In this document: one piece after another, positions 53,001 through 62,849 of the stretch
Position numbering within the stretch: position 1 is the first letter of the stretch
How the letters are laid out: each line of letters starts with the position of its first letter
DNA from: Cladocopium goreaui
Taxonomy: Eukaryota > Sar > Dinophyceae > Suessiales > Symbiodiniaceae
Assembly (NCBI GenBank): GCA_947184155.2
Contig: CAMXCT020001114.1
Span: 411,471 to 475,470, forward strand
Direction: 5' to 3'
DNA: 64,000 nt
The notes under the pieces: model-generated
Databases searched by the model: none
What the model saw: only the letters and a program-made list of their open reading frames with translations
What the model was told of the DNA's origin: nothing
Made by a program: the position numbers and the translations under genes

Positions 53001-56000
53001 CATAAAGGGGATACAGTATATTGATGGGATCCATGGCACACCTAATATATAGCAGCACCGTTAGGATCCGTCATGGGATATCACACTCATCCAGTGCCTG
53101 TTGCAAGAATACTTGTCGGCGAGCGCAAAGACTCGTGCCACATTGTCCACTGACATGGCCTCGAGGCGAGGCGAAACGGCTCGGCTGCTCACGCACTGCG
53201 AGGCTGGGCCCACTTTCTACACGCTGACTCTTGAAGGATAAACGTTGAAAGAATCATGGCTTGAACATGTTTGACTAGTGAACTCCTCCAATAGTTTACC
53301 CATAATTCAACTTTGAAGTGAAAATCCTCCATGTTCAATAGGAACACATCCTTATCAGCTGGGCGTTTGCGATTCGACTGGCGGATGTGCATCCGGCAGT
53401 GGGATCTAAAAACCAACAGCATTTTCGGGCTCTCGGCGCTCTCGGCCAAGGTGACACTTCGCTCCAACATGATTGAATATGATTGAACTCTATAATATAT
53501 CACCACTTTTTTCCCAAAATCCTCATGCTTTTCATGCTTGATATCTCAAGTTGCACTACGGCGTTCATGTTCCAACCAAAAGTTGGAAATTGAATATATA
53601 TATATATCTATATATATATGTGTATGCATATATATATGATATATATATATATATATGTAACTATTCATGTTCAATATATCCCAAAGATATATTAGATGTT
53701 CTTCAATCTTGATATCATTTTCGACTTTTGCTTGGCTTGAATCTTGCGTCCCTTGGGTCAAAGGCATTCACCCAACCAGCTTCTGAGCACCGAACACCAA
53801 TCAGCGTCCGTTCACAGAGGCGTTTCAAATCCAGAACCTCCAAGCGTCGGTTCTAAGCGAACGCCAGGTGCCCCAGCTAATCGAAGTCGGTGCATAGTGA
53901 ACCAGCTAAGTTATTGGCTGTTGGGTTTATGGTTATATCAATGACAGGTTCAATTACTATATAGACTATATATTCATATTTGTATAATATATATATACAT
54001 ATATATATTATATAGAGTCTATAGAGTATTGCTATGGAGCCTATCTCTTGGAAGGAAACGCCGTCCATGTTGCCGTGGATCTAAGATTCATAATGTGGTA
54101 AATAAATGAAAACCTATATATATATATACATATACTCCTATATACACGGTATTCAATTTGACCAGTTTTGGGCTATCACTTGGAAACAACGCAGAAGTCT
54201 TAAAACCAAGTGGAAACACTTCAGCCACATTTGTAAAAAAATCCGCGCTGAAAACGCGTGGTTCCTTCGTGGACACCCACCGAGGTCTGCGCTGAAAACC
54301 GATCCGCAATGGGAATCATATCCAACGCAAAGTCCGCATCTTCTGCTAACCAATCCTTGATCCAGGGAGATCTGCTCCAGGTCCGGGAATTCTTGGGGTG
54401 TAAAAAAGACTCGCGAGCCCTGCAACTCGGAACAGAACAACATATTTCCAGCAACCAGGAAAATAATATATGAACTAGTCAAGAATCGTGCTCAACAGAA
54501 TCTGAAACAAATGTAAATTATAAATTATATATATATATATAATATATTCTTAGGATTTTGTTGGTCCGTTTCTATCCTTCTTCAGTTTCTCATCTACGAG
54601 CTGGGGCCCCCATGCGTCTGCATAGATGAAGTTCAGCAACAAGATGAGCTGTTCAAAGGTGATGTCCTGCGATTTTCGGGCAATCTCCAAGGGCAACAGT
54701 GACCACAACACGCTTACTTAAGGTATCAAGGGTAAACAGGGCATGATAACACACACGTATGTCATTGGCAAATTGAATAATCTTGGACAATTTTTAGAAA
54801 AAAAATGCCAGTAGGACCAGAGGTGAAGGATCCCAATCCCTCCCCAGCTCCTCGAGAAGAACTCTGCCCTCGCTTCGCCTTCAGCTTACTGGCTTGGTTG
54901 AAGGGAATATGTGCATATATTTGCAGGAAACCATGCCATGGTTTGACCAAAGAATAATAAACGGGTTCCCCCCATTAAGATCATTATGTTGCCAAGTACC
55001 TTCTGATGAAACTTGTTTTGCCCGTGAAGAATAATTCAATGCTCCCCCAAAACAGAGCGAATCTTAAAAATATAAGTTCTACAAGAGTCCTGTGTTTTCG
55101 CCTTCTTACACAGGTGTGACAAATCTGGTCATTATTGGATGCATTCATCAACGTGATCCCCGTTGCTCCATTCCCAGGGCTGCGGACTCTCGAAACTCGG
55201 ATGAAAACAATGCCCGGAAGTAGGATGAACCTGGTAGCGCTGGGTTGAGGTCTGCTATAGCCCACTGCGTTATTGGAAGTTCAGTATTCAGCGGATATGG
55301 ACTGACTGGATAGAGAGCTCAGAACTTCATCACAAGAAACTGGTGAGTTTTAGTAGCCATGCAAATGAGTGGTCAGGGGTTGGTAACTGTCCCATTTTGG
55401 GTATATTGGACATCACCTTATAGTAGCCATTATAGATCATTATAGACCATATACCGATCATGGTTGGGTGATGTGAAAAATGGGGACATTTAATGACCCA
55501 TGGTGGTTCAAACTCCTTTGCTGCCCGGCTGCCCCGGTTTCAACAGCATTTTTGCGAGAGAAGCCTCCAATCTTCAGAGATCAATCCATGGTCACCATGG
55601 TCCCAGATGGCAACCCCTGGGTTCCCGACGGCTCGCCAAGACACACTTGTGTGCCGCCACTTCATCAGATTCAAGGCCCGCAACCTGGGACACAGAGCTT
55701 GACTCTACCCCATAGGATCCATGTATGGTAACATTTGGGGTATATTGATGGTGAATGTTACCATATATAGCATACATGGATCCTATGGGTACAGGAAACA
55801 AGAGAGCCATTTTGGGATGCTTTCCCGCAACCACTCTTTCGCCCTTAGGTCGAGCTGACCATATTTTATATCGGTCCTGTAGTGGACACAGGAGCAAGAT
55901 TTCGTTGCACGTCCCTATCATCCCCATCCCATGGATTCTGGTGTAAATCAACCCTTCCGGATGGTAAACATCTATAGCGATACTGGACCATCGGAGACAT

Positions 56001-59000
56001 GGCTTTTTGTCACCGGGCAGGCTGAGGAAACTGCTAATGTAACATCACAGCTCTCCTGCGCGCTCGGACTGATCTTGCTTCACCCGGCTTGGAGGAATTT
56101 AAATGACAAGACAAGTTGACAAGTTGACATATGAGGAATGGTACGGAGTTTAAACCCGGACAACATTATATAATATGATCATATATTATGTGTCAATATA
56201 AGACAGTATACCATGATAGTCGAATCTAGGAAACATGAGTAAGACATATTGATATTCTTCCCTTGCCAACCTCTTCATGATCAGTCCTTGTCGGCCAGCA
56301 TTTGACGCATATGGTCCTGAGACATCAGTCGAGTGTGTCCAAACAAGTGGGACAAACAGTCGAAGAAAAAAATACCATAGCTCACAGACAAGTTGAATAT
56401 GTACATACAAACATAGAAACACACACACACACATGCTATATAGCCATATATGCGTGTGTGTGTGTTTCTATGTTTGTATGTATATATTATTTGTATATAT
56501 ATATATATCACATATGTATATATATATATATATATTATATATATATCACATATGTATATATATATATGTATATAGCAACAGGGTTCTCTCTATTGATTAA
56601 GCACCATTACTGGACGGCCATTCATGTTCATCATGGACCATGTCCGCCTCCAAGATTGTCGCATCCTCGTCTTTGATAGGAGCTTCAATATCCTACAGAT
56701 CAACAATCCCAAGCAACGTCTGGGATTTACCGGGACATTTTCCATTGGACAATTGGGACTTTACCTTTTTTTATTGAGATCAATTGAGATTTGCCGGGAA
56801 ATTGATTGAACATCTCAACTTATTTCAATTGTTATCCAAAGAAATTTCGAAGGTTGCCCCATTTGTTTCACCTCGAAATCTCGATAAATCTCTTGTACTA
56901 GGAGGGTTTAAGTCACAGTTGGGCAGAAGTCAGAAGTCACATAGCTCTTGTAATTAAATTAATTGACATGATTTTGGCGTTTCCATTTTGGAGGCGAATG
57001 GAAGAAACAAAAGGGTTTCTTTGGTGAGCTGATTGTTGCAGGAACTATAGAAGCTGTACGAAACTATAACACGTTGCGGCACGTGTGAGAAAACTGTCGG
57101 CGCAACTTGACGAGAACTTCAGAGAACACTCAGGAGAAACATATTGCACTTGTGGTCACCCAGTCCGGCTGGGATCTAGAGTACAGCATCCACGGCATTA
57201 TCTCCAAATCTTGGTACTGGTTGGTGGTATACCTACCCCTCTGAAAAATATGAGTTCGTCAGTTGGGATTATTTATTATTCCCAATTCCCAATATATGGA
57301 AAAATAAAATTCATGTTCCAAACCACCAACCAGTGGTATCATTTTGAACATTGGAAAGCAACATCAACTTACAGGATTTAATTTGCATCCTATAAATCAA
57401 ATCCAAATGGTCGAATTTCATGGTGCGACTGCTGGTTGTCACTAGGGGAACATACCCAGCGGCTAAAAAACTCATTGGCTGAACAAAAACGGTGCCTGAA
57501 GGTCCAGTAGCGTCCCGCGTGCCAACCTTGCGACAACGGCAGTCAGACGTCATGAACACAGGGGGATCCCCCCCAATTTCATGGATGTTCATGGGCCATT
57601 TCAACACGAGAACATCGAAAAATGAGGATCAACATTGACCAACCATCCAATTTAAGGTAAAATGCGGTTCATGGGCCAATAAACGTTGATGAACATTATA
57701 TAAACATTGATAAACCATCCAATGTGGGTGTGTTTCCGCTCATTTTTCAACCAAGAAGCATTGATAAACATCAACAACCATTGATAAAATTGAAGTTTGT
57801 CCACCATTTTCAACCAATAAACACTGATAAACTGAGAATTGTTCCACCATGTTTTTCAATCAGACCAGGCAGCGTTTCCCGGTAGGCCACATCATCTAGC
57901 CTCGGCTTGGCGCCAGCCGTTTCTGGATTTCCCGGGGAAAGTGCAACAAAAATAACCATCACCTTCAATAGATATATATATATTTATTTATTATAATATC
58001 ATATGAATTATATAATATTATATAGAGGTTCATAGAATTATATAGAGGTTCCTGAGGTTCCTATATGGTTTTTCCGATGGGTTTTCCCAAACATTTCCCG
58101 CTGAGATGTGGACACCAGGGCTTGCCCTGTGGGGAGGAAGAAGATGCCCCAGCCATCGCCAGCACCGGGGGAGAAGTCCTGAGACTACCGGGGAAAGCGT
58201 TGGAAAGAGATGTGGAAAACCCATTGAAAACCCATAGAAAACCCATGGGTTTTCTCGAACTTCATGGGGTTTTCGGTTTTTGGAACATGATTCCTACATT
58301 CGTGATCATGAATGGTGGGTTTTCCACATTTAAAACACAACTACATGGTAGCAAGAAACATAATCCCATCCCCCGTCCATCCCAGAAACCATTTGTCAAA
58401 ACATGGATGGACTTGCCTGTTCCGACACGAATACACGAATAGCTCGAGGACAAGTCACAGTTAGTCACAGTCACAAGACTACAGAATACTCAAACACTGC
58501 ACATCACAGATTATCAATTAACCCATTAACAACCCATATACCGTCTGGTTATTTAACATAGCTATGGAAGCCATGGTCCATTTACAGATGATTTTCCCAT
58601 CAAGACCTCCATTTATTTCATGGATTTTCCAGTTTGCTGTGTTAAATAACCAGAAGGTAATCACTATTAAGTATTAACATGGCTTAGTGATTATAATCAA
58701 TAGTGATTAACCCAGATGAACAGGTTATTAACCCATTAACACCCCACATAATTAATCAATATTAACCATCATTAGATAATCCTAACCATAGATGATTTAA
58801 TTAATCACTATTAACCATAATTATATTAGCTAAGAACAAGTTCTTATTAGATAATCCTATATTACTAATGATGGGCTAATCATTAACATCATAATCACCC
58901 ATAATCCCAGGTGGTTAATGATTATTATCTAATGATTATCTATTACTAACCATCATTAGATAATCACTATCAGCTAAGAGCAGTTCTTATTGATGATCCC

Positions 59001-62000
59001 TATGGGGACGAGTTCCGAAAACATTCTCGGCGAGTCCGACCTGGCAATGTTTGATGATATCACCACGAATAACTCATATTATCTGTGTATATCAGGAGTA
59101 TAGATAATATATTTAATATATTATATACTATATAATACATAATATCTAATATATATATATAATATAGAAAACAAAATATAAGATATGATATAAAACACAT
59201 AATATATCATATACTATATAATAGATGATATAATATGATATATATATATATATTACATAATACATAGTATTTAATACAATATATATATACTATTGTATGT
59301 AATATAAAATATAACATATGAGATAATTCATTATAGAACTTTTATATAATACATAATACATAATATATTATATCACATATTAGATTTTATGTTATATGGT
59401 TTATAGAGAAATCAACGCATTTGACAAGCAACCGGTGGAGCCGGGGCAGGTGACCTGGGGCCAAAATCAACATCCTGGTTTTGATCGTGGATGGGGTAAA
59501 AACCCTATGGTTTACCATAGGAAAATGGTGATTTAATGGTTAACAATGGTGATTTTTTTGGGATGATAATGGGATGTACCCTCTGGTAATGACTAACATA
59601 ACTAAGTGGGATGAGCCACCAAGAATGATATGATAACTTGAGTGGCAAGTGTAATAAGTGTAATAAAGTGTACCAGTACCGTGCTATGGTGCATGGCAAA
59701 TGCTCAAAATCAAGGCGAACCCCCTGCATTACCTCGACAACTGAATGACTAGCAAACCCAAGTGCAACCCATGGACACATTTTCCTTGGTGGATAAGCAA
59801 AATGGGAGAACCACTCAAATGGGTTTGTCTGGAAATAGTGTACCCCAAAAAAAACAATGGCAATGGTTCCAAACCTCATGTTGCTTCTAATTCTGCAACC
59901 AGCAATTTTGGATAACTTCTTGGTCAAAGATACGTCCTGCAATGCTCTGCTATTTGATGCTGTTTCTTCCAACATCTTCCAGCCATATGGGTATGGGTCA
60001 AAATTAGGTACCCCAAAATTATGGATGGTTAATACTAAACTAGACATTCACATCTGTGGTCCCATTGATGGTCTTCCATTTTGACCCACATCCATATCAA
60101 CAAAATCTTTGCCCCCGTGCTCGTCGCTCGGCACGTCTTCCTGATAACCTCAGGCTGGGCATCCGATGGCGAAAAATGGCGTGTGGGTCCCATGGATCTT
60201 GGAAAAAAGGTTTCAGGATCCAAAAGATCTGAAACCATCCAGAAATATTCTCAGATACTGTCAGATAATTTATATATATATATATACTGTCAGATAATTT
60301 ATAGTTTTTGTTTTTCTTTTTAAGGATCTGTAAGAATCTGAGACAAGTGAAACCATCCATTTTATGTCGAGGGGGGCGTGATTTGGAGCCATGGCCCAAA
60401 TCGTCATCGCAGAAAAACAAGACTGAGCCCTGCGCCGCGGAAAAGCAGGGCACTGCGAGCCTGAAAGGGATGAAGAATCATAGCAGCAACAGCAGAAGGC
60501 TAAGAGCGTTTAACGCACAGCAAACTCCAAACATGGTTCAACAATGTTGAACATGGCGCGCCAAACCAATCCAAACCAATTGCCCGGATTTGTGTATGAC
60601 TACTCCAATATGGACGGGCCCAAAGCTGTTGGTGTGGATACTTATATACATTTCGAATCTAAGCCCCGTCTTTCCCAAGTCACCCATGTCATTGGACCAT
60701 TTTAAGGCAAAATGTTGGCAATGCTCCGTACATGCATGCTATATTAATAACTTGTATATGGGGTAACAGGTTGGTAAACATGCCTACTTTCACTTCTCTG
60801 GGTCCGTCTGAGGCAACCGACTGCGGAGCTTGACCTGATCATTCACTGGATGTTGAGATGCTGCCTTGCACATCCCTGGTTCCTAGTAGCCATGATTCTT
60901 CATGGTAATTTTGGCTTGTCAACGACAACAACTGCACATCCTCCCGACAATGAAGACCCATGTTGGAGTTCATGAACCAGAAGAAACAGTATCCCATATT
61001 TTTTTCCACCGAAAATATTTGCACCCCAACTGGAGCTGTAGCTATGGGGACTCTTTATAATATAGCTGGAACCATCTGGAACCCAAATAATCCAAATAAT
61101 CCGTGCGCCGCATGTTTTGGGTTCGGACATCTGTGGACCCATAAAACTCAGGTTCAGTCGTCCACAATCAGGGGTCATGGTGAGCTCTTTGGCTTGCAGA
61201 TTTCACAGGCCCAACGCTATTACTAATCTGCCTGAAAATTGCAGAACCCACCAACAAACAACTGCTTGCAGGCCGCAGCCCCCAGCCACGTGCCTTGTAT
61301 CAAACAGGTTGAGGGTGCTGGGTCTGTACCTCAGTGGTACACTGCGACAGCATCCAAGTGGTGCAATGTTGCAAATTTCTACATTCCAATGCTTGTTTGT
61401 CTTATTTTAGAAAAGGATTGCAGTAAGACTCTAAGACTGAAAGGTAACCGTTCGAGACCTTGATCCATAGGAGGGTTTTTCAAATTCTGGCCCTGGAGTG
61501 TGCCGTCTTGTGTTTGAGGTGGATCTACCCTCTGGTAAACTAACATAGCTATTGAAAATGGCCATTTATAGTGAGTTTTCCCATTAAAAATGGTGATTTT
61601 CCATAGCTATGTTAGTTTACCAGAGGGTAACAGAGTCTAAAGAGTCCAAAGATGCTGGACATGTCTAAGCCACAAACAAGTTCTGCTTGCCCAACTGCTG
61701 CCGTATCAACCGTCGGCACTTTGGAAGCAGGTTGGTCAAGTTAAACCTGGCAGCCAGTGAATTGTCACCTTTTTGGAGTATGGGCCCTAGCCAGCCAGCC
61801 ATGTTTGATTTACTCTTACTCAGCTCTTGGATGTTTTGGGGATGGCATAAGCCATGGGCAATGCACAAGAGTGGGGTATGTCATGTGATTACCACGCAAA
61901 TTAATTACAAACAATCAGAGATCATAGTCACTATGCATTGGGTGGTACATCGTTCTGATTCACAACTCACAACTCAAGAGACTAGATGTGTGTCTGTTCA

Positions 62001-62814
62001 AATCAGAAAATTGGTGTTTATATATCGGCATATACTTGGGGTACCTATATATATACATATATATATACATATATATTATAAAAAAACAAAAACAAAAATT
62101 ACCGATGTTGATCAGCTGGTACTTAAGTACCCAATGTTGATTTGCTGGTACTTTTCAGGCATTGAGGTTTGATGCGGTTTGCAGTCACGTTGTATTTCTC
62201 TACATCTGCTAGTAAATCCCAGCATTTTGCTACCCTTCACCACTTTGCTTTCCTATGTTTGGATGGTTAGATTCCCACGTTCGATCCAATGAGAACAGGG
62301 CACCCATGGTTTGACCCATGCGATGATCCTCAATCTTGGATAGTATGGATAAGTTCATGTAAAACCCCATATCAACCAGCCGGTTTCAGTCAAAAAGTCA
62401 GTCATCATGTGAAATCCGCAGATATTTTCCCTGGTTCGACCATCATTTTTTCCTGGTCAAATCCCCATTGTTTCAGCCGTTCAACCCAGCGCAACCAGCG
62501 CAACGATCGTTTTCTACAGCCGGTAGCAGGTGACCGTGGCACCACTTCGCCAGCCTGGGGCGTCGATGGGGCATGGGGGTCGAGCCTCATGTCACCCTCC
62601 GTTTGTACCCTTAAACATGCTGCTTTAACCATGATTGTGGATTTGTTTAACCACCTTTTGGCTGGTATTTGAAGGGTCTAGGTATGTATATATATATATA
62701 TATACATATATAGAGAGAGAGAGATAGATAGATAGATAGATAGATAGATTAGATTAGATTAGATTAGATTATATTAGATTAGGTTCGGTTAGATTAGATT
62801 AGACTAGATAGATT

Positions 62815-62849
<35 letters not shown>

